Shown: positions 17,428 to 25,803 of the stretch, piece by piece | Layout of the letters: each line of letters opens with the position of its first letter | Numbering within the stretch: position 1 is the first letter of the stretch | The notes under the pieces: model-generated | What the model was told of the DNA's origin: nothing | The model's input: only the letters and a program-made list of their open reading frames with translations | Database searches by the model: none | Origin: Anaerolineae bacterium | Lineage (GTDB): Bacteria; Chloroflexota; Anaerolineae; Aggregatilineales; Phototrophicaceae | Reading direction: 5' to 3' | Assembly (NCBI GenBank): GCA_022822545.1 | Contig: JAJEBE010000053.1 | Location: forward strand, 124,001 to 188,000 | DNA: 64,000 nucleotides | Program-made: the position numbers and the translations under genes

Positions 17428-18478
17428 AACTATCCTGCAAGTCCAGGGCTTGAAGAAATACTTTCCGATCAAGAAAGGCATATTGAAGCGCACGGTCGGC
17501 TGGATCCGGGCGGTCGATGATATCAGCTTCTCCGTTGCGGAAAGCCAAACCCTGGGCTTGGTCGGCGAAAGCGGCTGCGGCAAGACCACCACCGGGCGCT
17601 GCATCTTGCGGCTTTATGAGCCGACTGCCGGCGCGATTCGCTATCGCCTGGACGACCGGCTGGAAGATATTGTCGGTTTTGATCATGGCGAGATGAGGCG
17701 CGTGCGGCAGAAGATGCAGATCATCTTTCAGGATCCGTTTTCATCGCTCGACCCGCGCATGACCGTGCACGACATCATCGCCGAGCCGCTGCGCATCAAC
17801 CGCATCGGCAGGCGGGCGCAACAATCGGAGCGCGTGGAAGAGCTGCTCGATATGGTCGGGCTCAACGCGGCGCAGATGAATCGCTATCCGCATGAGTTCA
17901 GCGGGGGCCAGCGCCAGCGCATCGGCATCGCCCGCGCCCTGGCCCTGAACCCGGAGGTCATTGTCTGCGACGAGCCGGTATCGGCGCTCGATGTGTCGGT
18001 GCAGGCGCAGGTGCTCAACCTGCTGATGGACTTGCAGGAACGGCTTAATCTGGCTTATCTGTTCATCGCACATGACTTGAGCGTCGTCGAATATATCAGC
18101 AGGCGTGTGGTCGTCATGTACCTGGGCAAGATCGTCGAGATTGCCGATGCCACCGACCTTTACGAGTCGCCGCGCCATCCGTATACAGAAGCGCTCCTGG
18201 GCGCCATCCCGATTCCCGACCCCCTGGCCAAGCGGGTGCGCAAGCCCCTGTCCGGCACAGTGCCCAGCGCGGCCAACCCGCCCAGCGGCTGCAACTTCCG
18301 CACGCGCTGTCCTTATGCGCAGGAGCTTTGCGCGCTTGAAGAGCCGCCGCTGACCGAGATTGCCGGCGGCCGCTCGGTGGCCTGTCACTTCGCCGACGAG
18401 CTTGACTTGACCGGTTTCTCGCGCGGGGAGATGAAAGACTTGCCTGTCTATTCGACGCCGCTGGAGAACGGTGCATGA
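17417..18478 (+). CDS. OppF-type ABC transporter ATP-binding protein
   Basis: This 353-residue ATPase is the second nucleotide-binding subunit. The N-terminus [26 protein letters not shown] is the OppF/DppF signature. It has Walker [11 protein letters not shown]-loop [14 protein letters not shown]-equivalent FSGGQRQRI, Walker [12 protein letters not shown] and the cysteine-bearing C-terminal domain ([16 protein letters not shown]). The start overlaps the previous gene, so the two are coupled. Confidence 0.95.
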   Translation: MSSETILQVQGLKKYFPIKKGILKRTVGWIRAVDDISFSVAESQTLGLVGESGCGKTTTGRCILRLYEPTAGAIRYRLDDRLEDIVGFDHGEMRRVRQKMQIIFQDPFSSLDPRMTVHDIIAEPLRINRIGRRAQQSERVEELLDMVGLNAAQMNRYPHEFSGGQRQRIGIARALALNPEVIVCDEPVSALDVSVQAQVLNLLMDLQERLNLAYLFIAHDLSVVEYISRRVVVMYLGKIVEIADATDLYESPRHPYTEALLGAIPIPDPLAKRVRKPLSGTVPSAANPPSGCNFRTRCPYAQELCALEEPPLTEIAGGRSVACHFADELDLTGFSRGEMKDLPVYSTPLENGA

Positions 18479-18570
18479 AAGACCGACGGCCGCGGTCGAG
18501 CGCTTGGCAAGGGCGCACGCGCCGGTAGAATCCACAGATCCGACTCATCGTCTCATTGAGGGGCATGTCC

Positions 18571-19350
18571 ATGACCATCCTACCGTCCAATCGTATGAAA
18601 GCGCGGCTGCGCGCCGGCCGGTCCGTGACCGGCACCATGTTGATCGAGTTTCGGCAGACCGCGGTCATGCAAGCGCTGAAGAATGCGGGCTACGACTTCG
18701 CGACGATTGACATGGAACACGGCGTCTTCGATTATGAATCCGTCGCCGCGCTGAGCCGCTTCGGCCGTCATATCGGCATCACGCCGCTGGTTCGCGTGCC
18801 CGATCTGCAGTATCCCTTCATAGCGCGCGCGCTTGATGTCGGCGCGCAGGGGATCATGGCGCCGCGGCTGCGCTCCGCCGAGCAAGCGCGCGATGTCGTG
18901 AAGATCATGAAGTATCCGCCGCTGGGCGGGCGCGGCTGTTCCTTCGCCCGCGGCCACACGGATTTCCAGGGCGGGGCGCTGCCGGAGAATATGCGCGCGG
19001 CCAACGAAGAGACGCTGCTGATTATCCAGGTCGAAACGCGGGACCTGATTGATGACATCGACGCGGTCGCCTCCATAGAGGGGGTTGATGCGCTGCTGAT
19101 CGGTCCCACGGACTTGTCCATCGATCTGGGTGTGCCCGGTCAGTTTGATTCGCCGCTGATGCTGGCGGCTATCGAAAAGACGATCGCCGCCTGTCACAAG
19201 CGGGGCGTCGCGCCGGGCATTCAAATGAACGATCTGGATCGGCTTTTGCATTGGGCGGAAAAGGGGATGCGCGTCCTGAGTTCGTTCTCCGAGATGGCGC
19301 TGCTGCAACGGGCGGGCCGGTCGGTCACTGAGGCGCTGGCGAGAACCTGA
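18571..19350 (+). CDS. HpcH/HpaI-family class II 2-oxo-acid aldolase
   Basis: This 259-residue metal-dependent aldolase is of the HpaI/YfaU/GarL type. These enzymes split 2-keto-3-deoxy sugar acids or 4-hydroxy-2-oxo acids to pyruvate and an aldehyde. Motifs include DFATIDMEHG (catalytic His region), VRVPDLQYPFIARALDVGAQGIMAPRL, GGRGCSFARG, the metal-binding IIQVETRDLIDDIDAV, and DALLIGPTDLSIDLG. I chose ATG 18571, seven bases after GAGGGG, rather than ATG 18565, which lies too close to it. It is the last gene of the transporter operon and fits a pathway in which an imported sugar acid ends as pyruvate. Confidence 0.9.
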   Translation: MTILPSNRMKARLRAGRSVTGTMLIEFRQTAVMQALKNAGYDFATIDMEHGVFDYESVAALSRFGRHIGITPLVRVPDLQYPFIARALDVGAQGIMAPRLRSAEQARDVVKIMKYPPLGGRGCSFARGHTDFQGGALPENMRAANEETLLIIQVETRDLIDDIDAVASIEGVDALLIGPTDLSIDLGVPGQFDSPLMLAAIEKTIAACHKRGVAPGIQMNDLDRLLHWAEKGMRVLSSFSEMALLQRAGRSVTEALART

Positions 19351-19376
19351 GACGGGCGCGCCGCGGGCGGGACGGT

Positions 19377-20921
19377 TCAGTCGCGCCGAATCTGTCCTTT
19401 GACATCGAGCAGGCTCAATAAAAAGCGCCGCGGGTCTTGCACTTTCGGCAGCGGCAGTTGACGCAGCGGCTCGATGAAATCCACCGGCAGGTCGCCCTCG
19501 CTGATGATGCGGTTGATGAGCTTGCCCACCTCGTTGTATTGCATGATGACTGCGTTGAGATAGTGGTCGTTGGCGGTCGCCTTCCACAGTTCCACCGCCG
19601 ATAGCAGCGCTTCCAGGTTATGCACCAGCATGCCGATTTTGTAACGGTATTCGGGTTCGTTGGTTTCGGCGCGGTCTTGAATGGCGTCCATGATGGCGGC
19701 GCTGGCGCGGACCAGGCGGCGGGCGTCGAGGTCGATGGGCAAGGCGCAGCGCTGGATGTAATCGGCATAATCGAAGAAGGGCGGGCGGCGGGTTTCGCGG
19801 CTGTTGTTGAGGATCTGCTTGCCTTCCAGCGGCACGTAGGCGTTCTCGCTCAAGATGCGCATGCGCTCGTCGATATCGCCCGTCTCGGTCGCTTCCAGGT
19901 AACGGCGCGTATGTTTGTAGGTGAGCAGGGTGTTCAGGGTGTAATGCCCGTCAAAGACCGGGTAGACGAAGGAATCGATGGCGTTGCCGCCGATATTGGA
20001 AACTTTCAGGAAACCTTTGGAGCCGGTCACCAGAAGGTTCTGCGACAGTATCTCGTTGCATTTGAGCAGGAGCCAGGATTTCAGCATGATGCCATGAAAT
20101 TGCAGGAAGGGGCTATCGCTGAAGGCCAGGGCGCGGAAGAAGGAGAAGTTGATCAGCGCCGCTTGTTGAACCAGGTTGTATAGCTGGCGGAAGACATTGC
20201 TGAAGGCGATCGGATTGTCGCCGAAGATAGACTTGCTGGAGAGATGCTCGATGGCGGCGGGCAGGGAATCGTCCACCATTTTCACGCCCATGTAGGCGCA
20301 GTGATACTTCGAGGGCAGGGCCATCCGCTGCAAGATTTCCAAACCGCGCCCGACCTGGCCGATGAGGATGCCGGGTCCGTCAATGTCGAATTTGGTCAGC
20401 ACCATGCTGCGCAGGACGTGGGTTTCCAGGCGCTGCCAATTCTTGGTGCTGCTATGGGGCACGGCGAAGATCGAGAGCGAGCGCGGACCATCGGCGGTCG
20501 GATCGACCTTGGCGATGACGGAGTGATAATCGGCGTGGTAAGAATTGTTGATCAGCCACTTTTGGCCCTGGATGTGATATTGCTTGCCGGCGGGGTCGTC
20601 GGCTATGGGCGTGGCGCGGGTGCGGACGCTGAGCAGGTCGGTGCCGGTATGTTCTTCGGTCCAGCTGAGGGTGAAGATCTTGCCTTTGAGCCGGGCGGCG
20701 AGTTCATATTCTTCGGCGGCGACCAGCATCATGTAGGCGAGCCCGCTGGCGGCGCAGGCGGTCATATAACTGGGGTTGTTCTTGAAGTGGCGGCTGGCAA
20801 CCAGCATGGAGCCCATGAGATTGAATGCCGGATAGACGTTGTCCAGCACATCCATCATGCCTTCGCGCAGGCGCTGGTAGTCGAGGATGTCGCCGAATTG
20901 CGGGTCTTTAATGGTGTCCAT
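19377..20921 (-). CDS. Acyl-CoA-dehydrogenase-like flavoprotein, paralogue A
   Basis: This 514-residue protein is in the acyl-CoA dehydrogenase superfamily. Motifs are SWTEEHTGTDLLSVRTRA (the TE..GSD-like flavin region), GQKWLINNSYHADYHSVIAKVD, GPRSLSIFAVP and FDIDGPGILIGQVGRGLEILQ. The C-terminal helical part extends past the usual 380-residue enzyme, as in AidB-like members. ATG 20921, after GGGGGG, gives MDTIKDPQFGDILDYQ; the longer open frame upstream is junk. A close paralogue lies at 23362-24924, and together they flank the HEPN/DUF262 insert. The catalytic base and substrate cannot be assigned, and no electron-transfer flavoprotein gene is nearby. Confidence 0.85.
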   Translation of the reverse strand: MDTIKDPQFGDILDYQRLREGMMDVLDNVYPAFNLMGSMLVASRHFKNNPSYMTACAASGLAYMMLVAAEEYELAARLKGKIFTLSWTEEHTGTDLLSVRTRATPIADDPAGKQYHIQGQKWLINNSYHADYHSVIAKVDPTADGPRSLSIFAVPHSSTKNWQRLETHVLRSMVLTKFDIDGPGILIGQVGRGLEILQRMALPSKYHCAYMGVKMVDDSLPAAIEHLSSKSIFGDNPIAFSNVFRQLYNLVQQAALINFSFFRALAFSDSPFLQFHGIMLKSWLLLKCNEILSQNLLVTGSKGFLKVSNIGGNAIDSFVYPVFDGHYTLNTLLTYKHTRRYLEATETGDIDERMRILSENAYVPLEGKQILNNSRETRRPPFFDYADYIQRCALPIDLDARRLVRASAAIMDAIQDRAETNEPEYRYKIGMLVHNLEALLSAVELWKATANDHYLNAVIMQYNEVGKLINRIISEGDLPVDFIEPLRQLPLPKVQDPRRFLLSLLDVKGQIRRD

Positions 20922-20940
20922 CAGGTTTACCCCCCTCGGT

Positions 20941-20960
20941 CCCCCCATAGCGATGGGGGG
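20941..20960. repeat. CCCCCCAT-ATGGGGGG palindrome
   Basis: CCCCCCAT and ATGGGGGG flank AGCG. Related sequences occur near 63665 and 63745. It sits just upstream of acyl-CoA-dehydrogenase paralogue A and is a dispersed intergenic repeat, not a coding signal. Confidence 0.55.
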
Positions 20961-21015
20961 AAGATGGCCGCCAGCAAGCGGATTGGGCAAATCGGGCGTG
21001 CCCCTGCATCGTTCG

Positions 21016-21144
21016 TCATGTCGCGGATTTCTCTCGGTTGCATTTGCGGCAGAGCATTTGGCGGTTTTCTTCGCTGGTCTTGCCGACGTCATGGCAGCCC
21101 TTGACGAGATCGCACACCGTGAGGTCAAGCTGTTGGATTTTCAT
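21016..21144 (-). pseudogene. Internally deleted DUF262-HNH gene remnant
   Basis: A 42-codon ORF starts MKIQQLDLTVCDLVKGCHD, an N-terminus like that of DUF262 (GmrSD-type) proteins. It then jumps to GKTSEENRQMLCRKCNREKS, which looks like the end of an HNH nuclease domain. The middle, with the DUF262 nucleotidase-like core and most of the HNH motif, is missing. The first 55 bases resemble the start of the remnant at 21791-21883. I infer a DUF262-HNH restriction-type gene that lost its centre. It could also be an expressed micro-protein, but nothing supports that. Confidence 0.55.
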
Positions 21145-21270
21145 TCGACAACCTATTTCGGCGAATCTCGATGCGGGATTACTTTAGCTATTTCAGGAAA
21201 CCAGCGGCAAGCGCGGCCTCGTATAGTTGCGCTTGAGCGCCTGCGTGAAGTGATGTCTCTTCCAAAGCGA

Positions 21271-21426
21271 TTAGACTTGAAACGGCGGGATTATCTTGAT
21301 GAGGCCAAGCAATGCGGCGCTAATGACAACCATTCTAAATGTCAGATCGCTTTTCAGCTTTTCCAAATCAGCTTTCGTTGCCAGACGCGGACGTTCAGTT
21401 TCGATGGAAGATTCGACTTTAGCCAT
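21271..21426 (-). CDS. 51-residue coiled-coil plus membrane-helix protein
   Basis: The ORF starts at ATG 21426 (or an in-frame TTG a few codons upstream). It reads MAKVESSIETERPRLATKADLEKLK and then one hydrophobic helix, MVVISAALLGLI. The phrase LATKADLEKLK followed by a single membrane segment is typical of small coiled-coil proteins often found beside mobile or toxin-like genes. It follows the similar 89-residue ORF by 18 bases. The function is unknown. It is easily missed because of its size. Confidence 0.5.
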   Translation of the reverse strand: MAKVESSIETERPRLATKADLEKLKSDLTFRMVVISAALLGLIKIIPPFQV

Positions 21427-21444
21427 GCGTTCAGTCAATTTATT

Positions 21445-21714
21445 TTATCCAGCTAACGGCTGTAGCCATCCGAGGTTGACTGCAAGATTGCCAAAACCTA
21501 TCACTAGCGACAATATAAAGCCGATTCCAACCGCCGCGCCGATTGCTTTCGTCTGAGCGCTTCTAATCCCTTTGATCTCCTGGGTCAATTGGCGGGTTTG
21601 TTCGTCGATTTTCTCCGCAACGTATTCTTTGGTCGCCAGCCCTTCCAAACGTCCTTCAATATAGCCAAGCGCTCGCTGTTCATTGGGGTTAATGGGCTTA
21701 TTGCTCTCTTGCAT
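21445..21714 (-). CDS. 89-residue coiled-coil membrane protein
   Basis: MQESNKPINPNEQRALGYIEG is followed by a helical stretch (LATKEYVAEKIDEQTRQL) and one transmembrane helix (AIGAAVGIGFILSLVIGF). The same LATK coiled-coil plus single-helix layout occurs in the 51-residue ORF after it. It lies between the two DUF262-type remnants and downstream of the HEPN-like gene, all on the minus strand. No function is known; it may be an accessory protein of the degraded island. Confidence 0.6.
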   Translation of the reverse strand: MQESNKPINPNEQRALGYIEGRLEGLATKEYVAEKIDEQTRQLTQEIKGIRSAQTKAIGAAVGIGFILSLVIGFGNLAVNLGWLQPLAG

Positions 21715-21790
21715 CTTTCACGCCCCCGGCAAAACGGATTGCAGACTAATGACTTATCCAACTTGATGCTACCTAAATTGCGCTGTAATT

Positions 21791-21883
21791 TCAAGTCATG
21801 CTTGTTCTTGCGCCGCCTTCGCCGTCATCATGGTAGCCAGCGACGAGGTCGCGGATGGTGAGGTCTAGCTGTTGGATATCCAT
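21791..21883 (-). pseudogene. Truncated DUF262-type gene start
   Basis: A 30-codon ORF starts MDIQQLDLTIRDLVAGYHD, then DGEGG, and breaks off as ARTSMT and a stop. The beginning fits a DUF262 N-terminus, where the next residues would normally continue into the conserved core. Its ATG is only three bases after the stop of the HEPN-like gene (TAAACAATG), so an intact version would have been translationally coupled to that gene. Confidence 0.5.
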
Positions 21884-21886
21884 TGT

Positions 21887-23290
21887 TTATACCGTCTGGG
21901 TTATCTCTTCCCTGGTTAAAGGTTCAACATAATGGTTTATTGAAAACACTTGGTGCATATCCCATCCCGGTATCCACTGTTCGTATTTGTAAAAGCTGTC
22001 AATCCTATCTCTGACTCTTGCCCAGAAAAAAGCTGGAATGATTAGCAGGTTGAATTGTCCAGTCTCGGAACGCATTCCCTCAAAAACCTGTTGGCTGTCT
22101 ATATACTCTTCCGGCGTATGGTGTCTGGAGCTTATACCGACGTATCCTTTTGCAAATCCGTCGTGGGCAAACGCATTACGTACCAGGTCGCGCAACTGAC
22201 GATATGTATTGTCAGTAAAACCAATGGCCGGAAAGAACATTTTCATTGTTTCGCTCCAGTTCTGTTGGGGCCGCCCTGTTTTCAGCTTATACACTAACTC
22301 CATACAAGGCATCATCAAGACAAGCGCCGCAATATGATTTTCGCTGCCGCTACGTATAAGACTGTCAATTTGCGATCTATAGCATCTCTCCCACATGTCC
22401 TTTGCAGTACATTTTTCTCTACCCATGATATATCGCGTCTCTTGAAGCCTCTTGGGGATTTCTTTATCTCTTGGAGGGAAGAGCGGGTGAAATTGTTCAT
22501 ATAGAGCAAGAAACTGTTTGGCTGTTTTGTTTTCAGAAGTTGACAAATCTTCCTCACTCCAATCGGCTTCGACCACTAGTTTTACACGTCCGTCTTTAGG
22601 TGTATCTGATGTGTAAATATATTGAGCCATTTCACTTTTTTCGTAGAAATATTGAATAACGTTGCCGTCTTCAATGTACAGCCACTTTTTTCGCGACGGA
22701 GTGAAAGTCTTCAATTCAGTATTCTGGTCACGTTGTTCCCATTCGTAAAATTCGAGAAGCCATTCTTTGACTTGCTCGGCATTGCATTTAGATAACCTCA
22801 TAGGATCAGAATTAGGGATTTTCCCCCAATGTTCTGATAAGAACTCATAGGTTTCTTCAGTAGCGGATATACTCCATTTTGAGTTGATTTCGTTATCAAC
22901 GATCTTTACCTCCCATCTGCTGTCCATTCCCGGAATGGACGCGAAATAGCTACAAATCGCCTCGAAGTGCTTCTTGTCCCAAGTATATGGATAATCAAGC
23001 GAAAACAATGTATCCGTTGGTTTCCAGAGCGGATCAAACTCTTTATGAAGCCATACAGTTTTGCCATTTGGCAAGCGCCTTTGATTGCTAGACATCGATA
23101 CTCGCGCTGACCTTATGCGAATGACTTTTACATTGCCTATCCCGTGATCCCGTATTATCCGCTCTAGTTCATCGGATATTTTCCTGTAAGGGTAAGTGCC
23201 TATCGTCCCATCTATTTCATTATGGCACCACAGAACCATCAGTTTCTCGTTGCCAGTACGGTCGTCATTCACGCCGATTTTCTCATTCAT
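21887..23290 (-). CDS. 467-residue protein with HEPN-like C-terminal domain
   Basis: I do not recognise the full-length family. The N-terminal part (MVLWCHNEIDGTIG ... VWLHKEFDPLWK ... SLDYPYTWDKKHFEAICSYF) has no motif I can name. The C-terminal part is helical with ENHIAALVLMMPCMELVYK and then LRDLVRNAFAHDGF. R371-NAFA-H376 fits the R-x4-H signature of HEPN ribonucleases. Base composition is visibly lower than the neighbours: hand counts on two 60-base lines give 43% and 47% G+C, against 63% for a line at 26.2 kb. That suggests transfer. It sits between two acyl-CoA-dehydrogenase paralogues and is followed after three bases by a DUF262-type start, a pairing that points to defence. Whether it is active is unknown. 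Confidence 0.7.
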   Translation of the reverse strand: MNEKIGVNDDRTGNEKLMVLWCHNEIDGTIGTYPYRKISDELERIIRDHGIGNVKVIRIRSARVSMSSNQRRLPNGKTVWLHKEFDPLWKPTDTLFSLDYPYTWDKKHFEAICSYFASIPGMDSRWEVKIVDNEINSKWSISATEETYEFLSEHWGKIPNSDPMRLSKCNAEQVKEWLLEFYEWEQRDQNTELKTFTPSRKKWLYIEDGNVIQYFYEKSEMAQYIYTSDTPKDGRVKLVVEADWSEEDLSTSENKTAKQFLALYEQFHPLFPPRDKEIPKRLQETRYIMGREKCTAKDMWERCYRSQIDSLIRSGSENHIAALVLMMPCMELVYKLKTGRPQQNWSETMKMFFPAIGFTDNTYRQLRDLVRNAFAHDGFAKGYVGISSRHHTPEEYIDSQQVFEGMRSETGQFNLLIIPAFFWARVRDRIDSFYKYEQWIPGWDMHQVFSINHYVEPLTREEITQTV

Positions 23291-23361
23291 GTCAGCGTAT
23301 TCCCTGCTAGAGGAATATCACGTTCGCGCCGTTTCTGCGTCCTCTGTGGTGAAAAATCCCC

Positions 23362-24924
23362 TCACTTCGCCACAGCCGCTTCGCGCGGGGCGGCGAAACC
23401 TTGGGCGAGATGGTACAGGCGCAGCAGAAAGTCGCGCGGCTTCTCGACGCAGCGCAGGGTGCGCTGCCGCATCAGAGGCAGGAAGCGGGTACTCAAGGCG
23501 CTCTCGCTGATGACGGCATTGAATTGGTTGACGAAGGCGTTGTATTGCATGACCACGGCGTTGAGGAATTCGTCTTCGCCGGTGGCTTTCCACATCTCGC
23601 AGGCGGCCAGCAGGGCTTCCATCCAGTGCAGCATGGCGCCGAGTTTGTAGCGATGCTCGGGGTCTTGCATCAGGTCGCGCTCGGCGAGTTCATCGGCCAG
23701 CGCTTGCATGGCGGCGACCACTTGCCGGGCATCCAGGTCAATGGGCAGCGCCAGGTCTTCGATGTAGCCGGCGTAATCGAAGAAGTCGGGATTGCGCAGC
23801 TCCCGCGAGTTGGCGCGGATGGCGTCGCCGGCGCGTGATGCCGAGATGCCGTGATTCAAGATCGCCATGCGCTCGGCGACATCGGCGCGACGTTCCGCCC
23901 CCAGGTAGCGCTTGACGTGCTTGGCGGTCATGAGCGTGTTGATGGTGTAATGGCCATCGAAGACGGGCAGCACGAAGGAGTCGATGGCGTTGCGCCCGAT
24001 GACCGACTCGGCCAGGAAGCCTTTCGAGCCGACCACCAGCAGGTTCTGCCCCAGCAGTTCGTTGGCGCGCAGCAGCAGCCAGGACTTGAGCATGACGCCG
24101 TGGAATTGCAGGAAGTTGCTCGCGCTGAAAGCCAGGGCGCGATAGTAGATGAAGTTCAGCACCGCGCCTTGCAGGACGAGGTTGTACATCTGCCGCAGCA
24201 CATTGCTGAAATTAATCGGATTTTCTTTGAAGATGCACTTCTTCGAGAGATGCTCGATGCTGGCCGGTATCGCCTCGTTCAGTAGCTTGATGCCGACATA
24301 GGCGCATTGATACTTGCTCGGCATGGCCATGCGCTGGAGGATCTGCAGGCCGTGACCGACTTTTCCCAGCAGACGCCCGGGCCCGTCGATGTCGAAGGCG
24401 GTCAGCACCATGCGGCGCAGGACGTGGGTTTCCAGACGTTGCCAGTTCTTGCAACTGCTTTGCGGCACGAGGAAGATCGAGAGCGAGCGGGGACCGCTGG
24501 AATTGGGATCGGTCTTGGCGACGATCGTATGATAATCGGCGTGGAAAGAATTGTTGATCAGCCACTTGCGCCCTTTGAGGTGATAATCGACGCAATCGGG
24601 ATCATTGTTAAGCGGCGCGGCGACGGTGGCGGCGCTCAACAAGTCGGAGCCGATTTCTTCTTCCGTCCAGCCCAGGGTGAAAAGGCTGTCTTTGAGTTCC
24701 TCGGCGATGTCGTCTTCGCCGGCTGCGATGATGGTCATCCAGGCCAACATGCTGGCGCCGGCCGCGATCATCATGCTGGGGTCGTCGCCGTACAAATCCG
24801 TGCCGACTTGCAGGGACTTGTGCATATTGAAGTCCGGCAAGAGGGCGTCATAGAGATGGCGGATCGAGCCTCGCAACTGGTCGAAGTCGACGATTTCGCC
24901 AAATTCCGGGTGCGTAACAACCAT
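23362..24924 (-). CDS. Acyl-CoA-dehydrogenase-like flavoprotein, paralogue B
   Basis: This 520-residue protein is plainly homologous to the one at 19377-20921 over its whole length. Shared stretches include KNWQRLETHVLR, GRKWLINNSFHADYH, AMPSKYQCAYVGIK, FLQFHGVMLKSWLLL and NAIDSFVLPVFDGHYTINTL. It has the same acyl-CoA dehydrogenase flavin region (GWTEEEIGSDLLSA) and the same long C-terminal helical part. The two are probably a tandem duplication later separated by the low-GC insert. The start is ATG 24922-24924; the ribosome-binding site is weak. The substrate is unknown. Confidence 0.85.
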   Translation of the reverse strand: MVVTHPEFGEIVDFDQLRGSIRHLYDALLPDFNMHKSLQVGTDLYGDDPSMMIAAGASMLAWMTIIAAGEDDIAEELKDSLFTLGWTEEEIGSDLLSAATVAAPLNNDPDCVDYHLKGRKWLINNSFHADYHTIVAKTDPNSSGPRSLSIFLVPQSSCKNWQRLETHVLRRMVLTAFDIDGPGRLLGKVGHGLQILQRMAMPSKYQCAYVGIKLLNEAIPASIEHLSKKCIFKENPINFSNVLRQMYNLVLQGAVLNFIYYRALAFSASNFLQFHGVMLKSWLLLRANELLGQNLLVVGSKGFLAESVIGRNAIDSFVLPVFDGHYTINTLMTAKHVKRYLGAERRADVAERMAILNHGISASRAGDAIRANSRELRNPDFFDYAGYIEDLALPIDLDARQVVAAMQALADELAERDLMQDPEHRYKLGAMLHWMEALLAACEMWKATGEDEFLNAVVMQYNAFVNQFNAVISESALSTRFLPLMRQRTLRCVEKPRDFLLRLYHLAQGFAAPREAAVAK

Positions 24925-25070
24925 AAAATATGAGTCCGTTCGGTCCTTGCCCGCGTCAGGCAGGCAAGTATAGTCCCAATGTCAGCTTATCTCAATACGA
25001 GGCTGACGGGGCGCGAATGCGAAAATTTTCACAAAGCGCTAAGAGTAAGAACACTGTGGCGGGGAAAAAG

Positions 25071-25739
25071 CTACGCCTCGCGCACTTGCTTGACGATCTC
25101 GCGCAGTTGCCGGTCAAAGTTGGGGTCGGCCGCCTTGAATTCTTGCCCGCTGATGACCAGCGGCGCGCCGAAGACGACGATCTCCGCGCCCAGGGTCAGC
25201 GTCTCTATGGCCTGGGGCACGCTCAGGCCGCCGACGGCTTGCACCGGGATATCGACCGCCGCCAGGACATCCGCAAGGTCATCGAGCGGGCTGAGCCCGG
25301 GGATCATATTGCGCTCGTCAAAGCCGGTGTGCACGATGATGTAATCGACGCCCATGTCCTGGGCTTGGCGCGCGCGGCCCGGTTTATCCGGGCAGAGCAT
25401 GACATCGCACATGACTTCCTTGCCGTAGCGTTTTGCCATCTTGACCTGCTCGATGATGCTGGCGTCATGCGCCTGCCCCATGACGACCACCATATCGCCG
25501 CCGGCTTTGAACATCATTTCCGCTTCCAGGCCGGCGCCGTCCATGGTTTTGAGGTCGACTACGATGGGCGTAGCGGGGAATTCCCGCCGGAAAGCGCGCA
25601 CGGCATGCAGCCCTTCGGCGAGCAGCAGCGGCGTGCCGACTTCGAGCCAGTCGACGCCGGCTTTGACCGAGGCGCGGGCCAGGTCGAGGGCTTCCTGCAA
25701 GTCGATGACATCAATTGAGATTTGGATTTTGGCGTTCAA
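25071..25739 (-). CDS. OMPDC-superfamily hexulose-phosphate synthase/ketogulonate-P decarboxylase
   Basis: This 222-residue TIM barrel belongs to the orotidine-5'-phosphate decarboxylase superfamily. The signature PIVVDLKTMDGAGLEAEMM holds the D-x-K-x-x-D catalytic motif of 3-hexulose-6-phosphate synthase (HxlA) and 3-keto-L-gulonate-6-phosphate decarboxylase (UlaD). EVGTPLLLAEG and VQAVGGLS (phosphate loop) also match. No hxlB isomerase is adjacent. The neighbours are a zinc dehydrogenase and a TIM-barrel isomerase, which suits a sugar-acid route like ulaD better than formaldehyde fixation. The choice between the two activities is inference. Confidence 0.85.
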   Translation of the reverse strand: MNAKIQISIDVIDLQEALDLARASVKAGVDWLEVGTPLLLAEGLHAVRAFRREFPATPIVVDLKTMDGAGLEAEMMFKAGGDMVVVMGQAHDASIIEQVKMAKRYGKEVMCDVMLCPDKPGRARQAQDMGVDYIIVHTGFDERNMIPGLSPLDDLADVLAAVDIPVQAVGGLSVPQAIETLTLGAEIVVFGAPLVISGQEFKAADPNFDRQLREIVKQVREA

Positions 25740-25765
25740 GGTTGGGGTCTCCCTGTTGTGTGCGA

Positions 25766-25791
25766 GGGCGACCCAATGGCTCGCCCCTACA
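25766..25791 (-). repeat. REP-like palindrome
   Basis: GGGCGACCCAATGGCTCG followed by CCCCTACA: GTAG end at the right. It lies just upstream of the OMPDC-family gene, 13 bases from the next copy and in the same orientation. Confidence 0.85.
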
Positions 25792-25803
25792 TGTGCTTGT
25801 TCA

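Noticed and set aside
20922-21128. N-terminal extension of acyl-CoA-dehydrogenase paralogue A back to 21128
   Set aside because: The extra residues derive from a C/G-tract repeat and the antisense of another ORF. The family alignment begins at MDTIKDPQFGDI, with a strong ribosome-binding site before ATG 20921.
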